64,000 bases of DNA from positions 868,001 to 932,000 of the forward strand of contig AGIQ01000001.1 in assembly GCA_000230935.2 (NCBI GenBank). Reading direction: 5' to 3'. A program made the position numbers and the translations under genes. This DNA is from Mycolicibacterium rhodesiae JS60. GTDB taxonomy: Bacteria; Actinomycetota; Actinomycetes; Mycobacteriales; Mycobacteriaceae. Below are positions 44,805 to 53,493 of the stretch, piece by piece (the first letter of the stretch is position 1; each line of letters begins with the position of its first letter). Under the pieces are notes generated by a model, which worked only from the letters and a program-made list of their open reading frames with translations, made no database searches and was not told where the DNA came from.

Positions 44805-47800
44805 ATGTCCAAGCGCGCCGTTTTCAGGGGCGTGTCACCACATAAGCTCCTCACGGGCTTGGGTCGGGTGATCGTTCGCCACCCCCTGCTCGTGATCGCC
44901 GCTTGGCTAGTCCTGGCTGCATCGCTGATGGTCATTATCACTCCGCTTGCGGTCGTCGCCGCCCGCCAGACTCCCGATCTGCTTCCCAAGGACGCTCCCG
45001 TCCTGGTCGTCGGCAAGAAAATGCAGGAGGCGTTCAAGGAGGCCGACGCGGGCAATTTCGCGGCCGTCATCCTCAGCAACGACGGGGGGCTCACGCCGGC
45101 CGATGAGGCCACCTACCGCACTGTCGTCGATAAGCTGCGGGCCGACACCAAGAACGTCACGTCGATCCAGGATTTCGTGCACATCCCCGAGCTCCGCGAC
45201 GTGATGACCAGCAAGGACCAAAAGGCCTGGAGCCTGCCGGTCAGTATGGCCGGGACCATGGGCACCCCGGAAGGTCAGGAGTCCTTCCGCAACGTCCTCA
45301 AGACCGTCCAGGACGCGGCTGAAGGTTCGTCGCTGCAGGTCAACGTGGTCGGTGGCGGGGCGACTTTTGAAGACATGAACCAGATCGGTGCGCGGGATCA
45401 GCACATGATCGAGGCCGCCACCGTCCTGCTGGTGTTCTCGATACTCCTGCTGGTGTACCGCAGCATCGTTGCGATGCTCATGCCACTGGTGACGATCGGC
45501 ATCTCGTTTTTGGTAGCGCAACAGCTGGTAGCCGGTCTCGGCGAGCTGGGCTTAGGGCTGGGCCCGCAGACGATGATGCTGATGGTCGGCATGATCATGG
45601 GCGCCGGTGTCGACTATGGCGTATTCCTGTATAGCCGATTCCAGGAGCTGATCAAGACCGGCATGGCCACCGACGATGCTCTGATCGAGGCGCTGCGTTC
45701 CATCGGCGAGGTGATCGCCGGCTCGGCGGGCACCGTCGCCATTACCTTCCTCGGCATTTCGTTTACCAAGCTGGCCATCTTCTCCACTGTGGGACCGGCC
45801 CTCGCGGTGACCGTCACCGTCGGCTTCCTGTCGTCGATCACGTTGCTGCCGGCCCTGATCGTGCTCGCTGCTCGGCGCAACTGGATCAAGCCTCGGCGTG
45901 ATCTGACCGGACGTTTCTGGCGGAGATCCGGCGTCCACATCGTCCGTCGGCCCGTCATCTATCTGGTGACCAGCCTCGTCATCCTGGGCGCGCTCGCTGC
46001 CTGTGCGTTGCTGACCAAGTTCAATTACGACGACCGCAAGAACCTGCCCCAGGATTCGGCGAGCAACCGCGCCTACGAGGTGATGGACAAGCACTTCCCG
46101 ATCAGCAGCACGCTGCAGCAGTTCCTGTTCATTCAATCGCCCAATGACTTGCGCACGCCGAAGGCGCTGGCCGATATGGAGCAGATGGCGGCGCGAATTG
46201 CCCAGCTGCCGAATATCGACATGGTCCGCGGTATCACCAGGCCCACCGGCCAGGTGCTCGAGCAGGCCAAGACCAGCTACCAGGCAGGCGAAGTCGGCAG
46301 CAAACTGGGCGAGGCATCCAACTTGATTCGCACGAACGACGACAGCCTCACCTTGTTGACCGGGGGTGCGGGGAAGATGGCCGACGTCCTGGGTCAGATC
46401 CGCGCTCAGGTGGTGGGATCGATCGCCAGCGTCCGTGGATTGACCAGCGCGCTCGACGCTATGTCGCAGAAGTTCGGCGGGTCCAAGACGCTGGATCAGA
46501 TCGACAAGACGGCCACCCTGGTGACCAACATGCGGACCCTGGGCGACTCGTTGGGGGTCACCATTCTGCGCGTGACGAGTATCAGCGATTGGGCCACGCC
46601 GATGGTTCTCGCGTTGAACGTCAGCCCGGAGTGCAATGCGGACCCCGCGTGCGTCAACTCCCGATCGGACCTGCAGAAGATCGTCGACGTCAGTAACACC
46701 GACGCCGTGCACGCCATTGAAGCGTTTGCCCGCGAGCTGTCCGCGACCGAGGGATCGCAGAAGCTCGACGAGTCGGTCCGCACGTTGAGCGAGAACGTTC
46801 GGAAGGCGACGGCGGCTGCTCGAGCGCTCGGGGTGGGACAGCCGGGCGGTGTGGAAGAGCGGCTCAACGAGGCGGTCCAGGGTGCCAACCAGCTCGCCGA
46901 TGGGAGTCGTCAACTCGCGCTGGGCGTTCAGACTCTCGTCGACCAGACCAGGAATCTCGGGCAGGGCTTGGATCAGGCATCGTCGTTCCTCTTGGCGATG
47001 AAACGGGAGGCAGCCGACCCGCCGATGTCGGGTTTCTATATACCGCCGCAGGTCCTGACGATGGATGAGTTCAAGAAGGCCGCCAAACTGTTCGTCTCCG
47101 AGGATGGGCACTCCGCGCGATACCTCGTTCAGACCGCACTCAATCCGTTCAGTACAGAGGCGATGGATCAGGTCCAGACGATCGTCGACACCGCGAACGC
47201 CGCACGGCCCAACACCCAGCTGGAGGGTGCGGAGATCTCGATGGTCGGCTTTTCGTCGATCAATGCGAACATCCGGGACTTCTACAACGCCGACGTCCGC
47301 TACATGATGATCATGACGTTGGTCGTGGTGTTCCTGATCCTGATCATGCTCTTGCGTGCGCTCGTCGCGCCGCTGTATCTGGTGATTTCTGTCGTCATCT
47401 CGTACGCGTCCGCACTCGGTATCGGTGTCGTGCTGTTCCAATTCATTCTCGGCCAACAAATGTCGTGGGGGGTGCCGGGACTGTCATTCATGGTGCTCGT
47501 CGCCGTCGGTGCCGACTACAATCTGTTGCTGATTTCCCGGATTCGCGACGAGGCGAAATATGGTGTGCGGTCGGCAGTTATCCGCACGATCGGCGCAACG
47601 GGCGGGGTGGTGACCTCGGCGGGCCTGATCTTCGCCGCATCGATGCTCGCCCTCACCGTCAGCAGCGTGCTGACCGCTGTACAACTCGGCTTTGTCATCG
47701 GCGTGGGCCTGCTCCTCGACACCTTCCTGGTGCGGACCATCATGGTGCCGGCCGTATGCGTACTAATGGGCGACGCAAACTGGTGGCCGTCCAAGCCGCC

Positions 47801-47984
47801 GCGAGTGAAGATCGAGGCCGCGAAGTTGGCTGCTGCAACGGCTGCAGCGGCAGCTGTATCCGCTTCTGCCGTAGCGGTTCTCGACAACGACGGGCCGGTC
47901 GAAGAGCTGCCCGAAGACGTCGTGGACTTCGACGAGATCGACGAGGACGAGCCTCCTACCGACCTCCACCTCGAAGCCGAATAG
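44805..47984 (+). CDS. MmpL family RND lipid transporter
   Basis: A 1059-residue MmpL protein. It has an N-terminal helix (LVIAAWLVLAASLMVIITPLAVVAARQTPDLLP), a first periplasmic domain, a helix bundle with MIMGAGVDYGVFLYSRFQE, the family motif NYDDRKNLPQDSASNRAYEVMDKHFP starting the second, large periplasmic domain (about residues 405-790), and a second bundle with VAVGADYNLLLISRIRDEA, the Asp-Tyr pairs used for proton coupling. The C-terminal cytoplasmic tail is short and very acidic. ATG 44805 is preferred over GTG 44802 because TAACTT (44793-44798) ends 6 bases before it. No MmpS gene adjoins. Cargo is probably a cell-envelope lipid, matching the lipid-tailoring genes next to it. Confidence 0.93.
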   Translation: MSKRAVFRGVSPHKLLTGLGRVIVRHPLLVIAAWLVLAASLMVIITPLAVVAARQTPDLLPKDAPVLVVGKKMQEAFKEADAGNFAAVILSNDGGLTPADEATYRTVVDKLRADTKNVTSIQDFVHIPELRDVMTSKDQKAWSLPVSMAGTMGTPEGQESFRNVLKTVQDAAEGSSLQVNVVGGGATFEDMNQIGARDQHMIEAATVLLVFSILLLVYRSIVAMLMPLVTIGISFLVAQQLVAGLGELGLGLGPQTMMLMVGMIMGAGVDYGVFLYSRFQELIKTGMATDDALIEALRSIGEVIAGSAGTVAITFLGISFTKLAIFSTVGPALAVTVTVGFLSSITLLPALIVLAARRNWIKPRRDLTGRFWRRSGVHIVRRPVIYLVTSLVILGALAACALLTKFNYDDRKNLPQDSASNRAYEVMDKHFPISSTLQQFLFIQSPNDLRTPKALADMEQMAARIAQLPNIDMVRGITRPTGQVLEQAKTSYQAGEVGSKLGEASNLIRTNDDSLTLLTGGAGKMADVLGQIRAQVVGSIASVRGLTSALDAMSQKFGGSKTLDQIDKTATLVTNMRTLGDSLGVTILRVTSISDWATPMVLALNVSPECNADPACVNSRSDLQKIVDVSNTDAVHAIEAFARELSATEGSQKLDESVRTLSENVRKATAAARALGVGQPGGVEERLNEAVQGANQLADGSRQLALGVQTLVDQTRNLGQGLDQASSFLLAMKREAADPPMSGFYIPPQVLTMDEFKKAAKLFVSEDGHSARYLVQTALNPFSTEAMDQVQTIVDTANAARPNTQLEGAEISMVGFSSINANIRDFYNADVRYMMIMTLVVVFLILIMLLRALVAPLYLVISVVISYASALGIGVVLFQFILGQQMSWGVPGLSFMVLVAVGADYNLLLISRIRDEAKYGVRSAVIRTIGATGGVVTSAGLIFAASMLALTVSSVLTAVQLGFVIGVGLLLDTFLVRTIMVPAVCVLMGDANWWPSKPPRVKIEAAKLAAATAAAAAVSASAVAVLDNDGPVEELPEDVVDFDEIDEDEPPTDLHLEAE

Positions 47985-48981
47985 CGGCCGCCGGCAGCCA
48001 CGGAATCCCGCGGGCGGCGAAGCTGACCAGGTTGTCGGAGACGGCGTCCTCGAGTCGGTAGCGGGTGTTCACCGGATCGCCGGTGTTCCACAGCGAGGCG
48101 ATCACCTGGCTCAGCCCGTCGATGCGCAGCACATTGAACTCGGAGTCGTCCTCGAGTCCCATGGCGCTCACCGCCGCGTGATGCGGAAGGTCGATCTTCA
48201 TCGGCGCTGCGAGCCCGTCGATTCCGAACCCGACCAGGCCGCCAGCGTCCTCCAGGCGAACAAGCTTGGCGCCCTTGGCATCCGGTATGTCGTGACCCAT
48301 CGGGTGTCCGGACAGGACCGCCGTGCTGCCGGTGACGGTGAAGGATCCCTCGCCCTGTCGGTAGGGTTCACGGACCTCGCCGCTCTTCCCGCCCCGGAAG
48401 CGGTATTCGATGTTGACCCCGCCGGACACCCGATGACTGCGGGCCGAAGTCGGCGGCAGCAGTCCCAGCCACGATCTCACCAGTGCCAACGCGTGGTAGC
48501 GATATCCCATCTCCGACATCGAGATTCGGCTGACCTCGCCAAGTGCCCCGGCCCGGATGGCGTCGCCGACCAAGCGGTACTGCGGCATGTTCATCCAGTC
48601 TTCGCCGACCCGGATCTTCGACCACTTCCGGAATACGGACAGTCGGGCAAGATCGTCGAGGCGGCCGATCCCGGGCGTGTCGATCACCAAGGAGGCGCCG
48701 GGAGCCAAGTGGGCAATCGACTGCAACACAGCCAGGTTGTTGGTCACGGTTACCGACACCAGCGCGAGGTCGATGTCTCCGGGGCGCAGGGTCCGAGGAT
48801 CCTTGATCGCCTCCACGCCCCATCGCTGCCCGGCCCGGCGCGCGTTGTCGTATGTCCGGGAATGGATTCCGACGACCTCGATGCGGGAATCCAGCAGGTT
48901 CAACGCCGGAAGAAAGGCGTTGCGGACTCGGTATCCGGAGCCGACGACAAGCGCCCGCAGCCGGTTACTGGGTTGTGTCAC
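47956..48981 (-). CDS. Gfo/Idh/MocA-type NAD(P) oxidoreductase
   Basis: A 341-residue protein with an N-terminal Rossmann fold (LRALVVGSGYRVRNAFLPALNLL), the IHSRTYDNARRAGQRWGVEAIKDP region and ALVSVTVTNNLAVLQSIAHLAPGASLVIDTPG, as in Gfo/Idh/MocA oxidoreductases. The usual EKP motif is replaced by DTPGIGR, so catalysis may differ. Such enzymes act on sugars or inositols. GTG 48981 overlaps the stop of the dioxygenase gene by 4 bases; the two are coupled. Its last 29 bases overlap the end of the convergent mmpL. Substrate is unknown; a sugar of a glycolipid is plausible from context. Confidence 0.8.
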   Translation of the reverse strand: MTQPSNRLRALVVGSGYRVRNAFLPALNLLDSRIEVVGIHSRTYDNARRAGQRWGVEAIKDPRTLRPGDIDLALVSVTVTNNLAVLQSIAHLAPGASLVIDTPGIGRLDDLARLSVFRKWSKIRVGEDWMNMPQYRLVGDAIRAGALGEVSRISMSEMGYRYHALALVRSWLGLLPPTSARSHRVSGGVNIEYRFRGGKSGEVREPYRQGEGSFTVTGSTAVLSGHPMGHDIPDAKGAKLVRLEDAGGLVGFGIDGLAAPMKIDLPHHAAVSAMGLEDDSEFNVLRIDGLSQVIASLWNTGDPVNTRYRLEDAVSDNLVSFAARGIPWLPAAAIRLRGGGR

Positions 48982-49826
48982 ACAACGCCCGCGGCGGCCA
49001 GCACCCGGAAACCGACGGTCTGGGCGCGGATGTAGGTCGCCTGCGCCCGCGACAGCTCGTTACGCGTCGTCGGCGGCAGCGGAGTGCCGGCCGGAATCTC
49101 ACCCCGATCGTGCAGCGGGGTGGTGGTGCCCACCCGGCGTTCGTCGATGAGGGCAAGCAGGGCCGGATCGGTCAGGTGCGTCTTGGCGTCGGTGAACTCC
49201 TGCAGCCCGATGCGGTCGTTGGGCAGGCCAGCCGGCTGGAACGACACCTTCAGGACGCGGCGGCGCAGCGCACCGCGGTTCGGTGACGCGCGGTGGAAGT
49301 AGGAGCGGTTCCACATCGCGGCCGTGCCGACCGGGCCGACCAGTTGAACCGCGTCGCCGCCGGGGCGCATTCCCCTGTTGGGGCGGTGGGGGTAGAACTC
49401 GAACGCGCCATCGCCCTCGCTGACCGGCGACAGCAGGATGAAGATGCTGATGAACGACGGGAAATCGACGGTATAGGCGCCGATCGTCTCGGTGTCGCGA
49501 TGCCAGCCCAGCGGCTTGTCGCGGTGAATGTGCGGCCGGCCCTGATTGGCGGCGATCTCGTAGCTGTGGCAGTGGTACAGCAGGGCAGAGGGGTGAATGC
49601 CGGCGATGACCTGACGGACGGGCGCACTGAACAGTTCGGCGAAGATGCCGGTCTCGGCCAGCGCGTCGGCACTCGCGTACGACCGTCGCTCACCGTCGGT
49701 CCCAGCGAAGATGGGATCGAGTCGACGATTCCAGTCTTCGACCATGTCGACCGGCCAGAGTCCGGTCAAATCGGCGATGCCCTGGTTTGCCAGCAGATCT
49801 GTCAGGGTCAGTGTCGATGTCACCAC
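48978..49826 (-). CDS. Phytanoyl-CoA dioxygenase-like Fe(II)/2-oxoglutarate oxygenase
   Basis: A 282-residue PhyH-family protein. The iron-binding facial triad is visible: HRDKPLGWHRDTE supplies the HxD, and NRSYFHRASPNRGALRRRVLKVSF supplies the distal His and the Arg that binds 2-oxoglutarate. A strong AGGAGGT (plus coordinates 49832-49838) precedes tandem GTG codons at 49826 and 49823. Family members hydroxylate fatty acyl chains or secondary metabolites. It is coupled to the downstream oxidoreductase gene. Substrate is unknown; lipid or sugar tailoring is likely given the MmpL and PE-PPE neighbours. Confidence 0.88.
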   Translation of the reverse strand: MVTSTLTLTDLLANQGIADLTGLWPVDMVEDWNRRLDPIFAGTDGERRSYASADALAETGIFAELFSAPVRQVIAGIHPSALLYHCHSYEIAANQGRPHIHRDKPLGWHRDTETIGAYTVDFPSFISIFILLSPVSEGDGAFEFYPHRPNRGMRPGGDAVQLVGPVGTAAMWNRSYFHRASPNRGALRRRVLKVSFQPAGLPNDRIGLQEFTDAKTHLTDPALLALIDERRVGTTTPLHDRGEIPAGTPLPPTTRNELSRAQATYIRAQTVGFRVLAAAGVV

Positions 49827-49894
49827 TAATACCTCCTAAGCGGTCCCACGCTACAGGCTATCGGCGCTGGCTGCGAGGGCCGGAAGTCCCGCGA

Positions 49895-50494
49895 TCACTT
49901 GCTGAAGACGAACAGCCGGTGCTGATACCCGTCGACGTTTGCCCAGTTCTCTTCGTGCAGGCTTTCGTAGCCCCGATCCCGGAAGAGTGTCCGAATTTCT
50001 TCCTCGAGGTAGTTGTTCAGCCAGCCCCGGCTGATCCGATCGACGGCCCCGAGCTTGGTGCGCCGGAACTGATCGTTGGTGTCCGGGCAGCCGTAAGAGA
50101 TGACGCAGCGCGGGACGTATGCCGACAGCCAGTCGAGCACCCCCGGCACGTCGCGAAGGTATTCGAGGACTCCCATGATCACCGCGACGTCATAGGTGTT
50201 CTTGCCCAGGCTGGGCAGCGGGGGCTCGTTGAGATCGCAGACAATCGTGCCCGGGCCGCGGTCGACGAGATCGGACGGAGTGTAGGTACACGACGGGTCG
50301 AGGTGCTTCTCCAGGGTTCGGGTGCCCGCACCGAACTCGATCACCCGGCTGCCTGCCGGAATCAGCTCGGCGGCCCGCTGCGTGCGCGGCTCCCACTCCG
50401 AGTACAGGTTCCGGGTGTCGGCCCAGCGCTTGGTGTCCGTCTTGCGGCGTAGTGCGGCGATTATCCCCAACTTCGGGATATGGACTCGGCTCAC
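49895..50494 (-). CDS. SAM-dependent methyltransferase
   Basis: A 199-residue class I methyltransferase. Motif I is VIEFGAGTRTLEKHL, the acidic loop is PSDLVDRGPGTIVCDLNEPPLP, and YDVAVIMGVLEYLRDVPGVLDWL follows, as in small Methyltransf_23-type enzymes. Similar proteins lie in glycolipid and polysaccharide clusters. GTG 50494 has TAACCT 8 bases upstream (minus strand, 50508-50503), so it may be leaderless. It precedes the dioxygenase gene by 68 bases on the same strand and may share its operon. Confidence 0.85.
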   Translation of the reverse strand: MSRVHIPKLGIIAALRRKTDTKRWADTRNLYSEWEPRTQRAAELIPAGSRVIEFGAGTRTLEKHLDPSCTYTPSDLVDRGPGTIVCDLNEPPLPSLGKNTYDVAVIMGVLEYLRDVPGVLDWLSAYVPRCVISYGCPDTNDQFRRTKLGAVDRISRGWLNNYLEEEIRTLFRDRGYESLHEENWANVDGYQHRLFVFSK

Positions 50495-50802
50495 GGGTTA
50501 GAAGGTTAGCACCCCGTCGGCTTCGGTTTGCGGGCCCGAGGCTCCGGGCGACAAAGTCCAGTCGGCTCGCGCCGGATGATGGCGCTGTGGGTTTGCCGGC
50601 GACCCCGTCGTCCCGACCTGCAAGCTGCGGCGATGTGGCATTCGCGCGGTAGCGGGTTGAGGTCGGACTACAGCGGTCGCACGCCACCGCTCGGCGGGGC
50701 TCTCGGCACGGGGTTTGCTGATACAGTATTTCAGGCCTAGTCGGGGGCGGGTGCGCCGGTTCGTCGTGCTCGGTGTTGGCGGGAAAAGGGGAGTGACCCG
50801 AT
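50495..50802. other. 308-base divergent intergenic region
   Basis: This gap lies between the methyltransferase (-) and the PE-PPE gene (+). It holds a TAACCT element for the methyltransferase (50508-50503) and, on the plus strand, TACAGT at 50722-50727 that could be a -10 for the PE-PPE gene with a leader of about 70 bases. GGGGAG sits 9 bases before the ATG at 50803. Short open frames at 50452-50652 and 50528-50740 (+) lack family features or clear ribosome sites and are not called as genes. I see no RNA gene. Confidence 0.5.
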
Positions 50803-52185
50803 ATGCGCCTGGCAGCTCGCAGCACGGCAGTGGCGATCGCCGGACTGGCGGCGTTCCTGTCCTTCGTCCTGCTGACGACCACCTCGGCCGCGCTCAAGCT
50901 TCTACTCACCGGCACAACGGTGCTCGTGATGGGCGGTACGGGTCATTCGCTGTCTCCTGCCGAGGACACCGACGAGTTCGTCCAGAGCTACCTGGCCAGC
51001 GCGGTCGGCAATTACGTCGACCCCGCGTCGACCCTGGGTACCGGGGTCCCGTCGGGTCCCTACAACACGGTTGCGGTGATCACCCCCGAACAGTCCGCGC
51101 CGAACAACGGCACGCTGACCTTCGATCAGTCGGTCGCGCTGGGCCGGCAGAACCTGGACAACTGCATCAAGGCCACCTCGTGCAGTTACAACGATCAGGT
51201 GGGATCGGTCGCCCCGGCTCCCGGCGACACGTTCGTCGTCTACGGCTTTTCCCAGAGCTCCACGGTCGCCACGCTCGAAAAGCGGGCATTGGCAGCTGAA
51301 TACGCGCCAGGAGAGGGCCCGGACGTCAGCTTCGTGCTGATCGCCAACGGTAACCGGCCGAACGGCGGATTCCTCGCCCGCGGGCCCGAAGGTGTCACCG
51401 TCCCGTTGGGTCTGCCCTTCGGCGGGTCGACGTTCAACGGATCCACCCCGACCGACACGCAGTACGACACCGTCGACATCGCCGCGCAGTACGACGGCTG
51501 GTCGGACTTCCCGGTCAATCCGCTGAACCTGCTGGCCGTGATGAACGCGATGATGGGCGTCGACTACCTGCATCTCGGCGGCACGTATGACGACACCACG
51601 CTCACCGATCCCGGCGTCATCGATCAGGGCGAGTACGGCGACACGCACTACTACTTGATCTCGACGCCGGTGCTGCCGCTGCTGATGCCGCTGAACAACC
51701 TCGGGCCGCTCGGCCATGCGCTGGCCGACACCCTGGACGCCCCGTTGCGGGTGATCGTCGAATCGGCCTACGACCGCACGACCAGCCCGGGCGTTCCGAC
51801 GTCGTGGAACGTCCTGCACTTCCCCAACCCGGCCACGTTCGCCACCAACCTGGCCATCTCGATTCCGACCGGCCTGGACAACGGTATCGAGGACCTGTTC
51901 GGTGCTCGCCCGTTCCGCACGACGCGCCCCGGGCCCTACGGGGTCGGCGGTCCCGACGTCACCGACACCGAGCCCGACACCACGGCCGCGGCCAAGACGC
52001 CGTCGACCGACACGACGTCGACCCAGAAGAAATCGGTCGCGGGATTCAAGCCGCGCGTCCCGCTCACGAAGAACGACACCAAGAAGAGCACCAGTGACTC
52101 GTCAAAGTCGTCGACGTCCACGACGTCGAAGCACAACAACGGCGTCGGCGGCTCCAAGCGGGCGAAGGCCGGTGCGAGCTCCTAA
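50803..52185 (+). CDS. Secreted PE-PPE domain serine hydrolase/acyltransferase
   Basis: A 460-residue exported protein: an N-terminal hydrophobic segment (residues 9-32), then a PE-PPE domain of the alpha/beta serine hydrolase fold, without any PE or PPE N-terminal module. Landmarks are TTVLVMGGTGHSLSP, the nucleophile GFSQSS (Ser150), FVLIANGNRPNGGF and QYDGWSDFPVNPLNLLAVMNAMMGVDYLH. The last 75 residues are a Thr/Ser/Lys-rich low-complexity tail. Relatives Chp1 (Rv3822) and Chp2 (Rv1184c) transfer acyl groups in sulfolipid and polyacyltrehalose synthesis beside MmpL8 and MmpL10. With an MmpL nearby, an acyltransferase role in envelope lipid maturation is a reasonable inference. Confidence 0.88.
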   Translation: MRLAARSTAVAIAGLAAFLSFVLLTTTSAALKLLLTGTTVLVMGGTGHSLSPAEDTDEFVQSYLASAVGNYVDPASTLGTGVPSGPYNTVAVITPEQSAPNNGTLTFDQSVALGRQNLDNCIKATSCSYNDQVGSVAPAPGDTFVVYGFSQSSTVATLEKRALAAEYAPGEGPDVSFVLIANGNRPNGGFLARGPEGVTVPLGLPFGGSTFNGSTPTDTQYDTVDIAAQYDGWSDFPVNPLNLLAVMNAMMGVDYLHLGGTYDDTTLTDPGVIDQGEYGDTHYYLISTPVLPLLMPLNNLGPLGHALADTLDAPLRVIVESAYDRTTSPGVPTSWNVLHFPNPATFATNLAISIPTGLDNGIEDLFGARPFRTTRPGPYGVGGPDVTDTEPDTTAAAKTPSTDTTSTQKKSVAGFKPRVPLTKNDTKKSTSDSSKSSTSTTSKHNNGVGGSKRAKAGASS

Positions 52186-52189
52186 GAGG

Positions 52190-53449
52190 TCACTCGCGGC
52201 GTAGCCGCGACTCCACGAAGCGCTCGATCTCTTCCCACTCCTTCACCGCGGCCGCGTAGGGCCCGGCGGGACGGGAATTCTCCTCGGGATCGAGGACGTA
52301 ATCGACCAGCTTGCCCAGTGCCCGATCCTGCGCCAAGAGTCGGTCGACCACGTCCTCTTCGGAGTACTCGCCGACGTCGCGGACGAACTCGATGGCCAGC
52401 TCCAGCTGGTCGCGGTCGATCGCGTCGGGCCCGTCGGAGATGTCATCGGACAGGCCGGTGAGCATGTAGATGTTTTCCTCGCTGACGTCGACCCGCAGCG
52501 AGCCGTCGGTGGCCGCGGTGTGAATGTCGTCGTAGGTGCTCAGATCGGCCAGATCGTGGTCGCGCTGGTCGGCCAGCGAGCGGGCCAGCGAGCGCTCCGA
52601 CCCGAACACGCTGATCCTGCCGTTGCGGCCCAGGAAGATCGGGCGATCGTCGAAGTAGCAGCGCAGCGTGTACACCGTGCCCGATCCGAGCGTGATGCGC
52701 ACCGGGTCGATGCCGACCTCCGTCCAGAAGTCGGCGTCGCTACCGAGCACCACCCGGTCCTGCGGCGCACGCTCGGCGGGGGTCTCCTCGGTGCCGTCCT
52801 CGGCGTCGCTTTCGGCGTCCGCCGTCTCTTCGGGCTCTTCGGGTTCCTCGTACGGCTGCTCGAGCTCGTCTGCCACCGCCTTAGCCGCCCGCGCGTCGAC
52901 CTCGGGGATGGAGATGACCTCGTCGATCGCGGACAGCACGCCGTCCCACCCGCGGCCGACGATCTCGCCGACGACGCTCCAGCGCTTGAGGCCCGCCTTG
53001 CCACTGAACTGTTCGAAGCCGCCGGAGAGCAGGCCCAGGTTTGGGTTGCCGTTGAAGAAGCGCGTCACTGCGGGCAACTCGCACACCGAACCGATCGAGG
53101 AGACGATGGCCATGGTGTTGGCCAGCGCGGTCACCGACTCTTCGGTGGGCTTGTCCGACAGCAGCTCCTCGACAGAGATCAGGTCGACCTCGCGGTCTGC
53201 CTTGGGCTCCAGCTTGTGGGCGTTGGCCTTGGTCAGGTCCTGCCATGCCGGGTGATCGGCCAGGTCGTTGTCGGTGTTGGTGCGCACGAACGCGGCCAGG
53301 TCGGCCACCGATTCGAAGGCGAACAGGTCCTCGTCCTTGCCGAGGAACGCCTCCCACTCGTCACCGCCGTCGCGCCAGCGGGGCGCCCACAACGTGTACA
53401 GGTCACCTGCGGTCACGCCGATGCGGACCGGAACGAGCTCAGCAGCCAT
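52190..53449 (-). CDS. Conserved mycobacterial protein, Rv3311 type
   Basis: A 419-residue acidic protein matching Rv3311 in length and position before upp. No catalytic motif is visible. A very acidic, disordered insert (EEPEEPEETADAESDAEDG, near residues 215-240) splits two halves that each contain a similar pattern: VRIGVTAGDLYTLWAP early on and VRITLGSGTVYTLRCYFDDRP after the insert, suggesting an internal duplication. No signal peptide or membrane segment is present. ATG 53449 has TAGGCT 7 bases upstream. The function is unknown. Confidence 0.85.
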   Translation of the reverse strand: MAAELVPVRIGVTAGDLYTLWAPRWRDGGDEWEAFLGKDEDLFAFESVADLAAFVRTNTDNDLADHPAWQDLTKANAHKLEPKADREVDLISVEELLSDKPTEESVTALANTMAIVSSIGSVCELPAVTRFFNGNPNLGLLSGGFEQFSGKAGLKRWSVVGEIVGRGWDGVLSAIDEVISIPEVDARAAKAVADELEQPYEEPEEPEETADAESDAEDGTEETPAERAPQDRVVLGSDADFWTEVGIDPVRITLGSGTVYTLRCYFDDRPIFLGRNGRISVFGSERSLARSLADQRDHDLADLSTYDDIHTAATDGSLRVDVSEENIYMLTGLSDDISDGPDAIDRDQLELAIEFVRDVGEYSEEDVVDRLLAQDRALGKLVDYVLDPEENSRPAGPYAAAVKEWEEIERFVESRLRRE

Positions 53450-53456
53450 GCCGCAC

Positions 53457-53486
53457 AGCCTAACGACGCTCGCTGGCCGGTAACCT
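53457..53486. promoter_or_regulatory. Back-to-back leaderless promoters
   Basis: The 44-base divergent gap carries TAGGCT on the minus strand (53462-53457), 7 bases before the ATG of the Rv3311 homologue (53449), and TAACCT on the plus strand (53481-53486), 7 bases before the GTG of the YdcF-like gene (53494). Both match TANNNT -10 elements of leaderless transcripts, with no room for untranslated leaders. Confidence 0.55.
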
Positions 53487-53493
53487 GCCCCCC

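Noticed and set aside
45552..47459. A 635-codon open frame antisense to mmpL
   Set aside because: Composition is dominated by Arg, His and Gln and no family motif is present; it is a shadow of the MmpL reading frame.
50452..50740. Short open frames in the gap before the PE-PPE gene
   Set aside because: No ribosome site, no family resemblance and Arg/Ser-rich composition typical of chance frames in GC-rich intergenic DNA.
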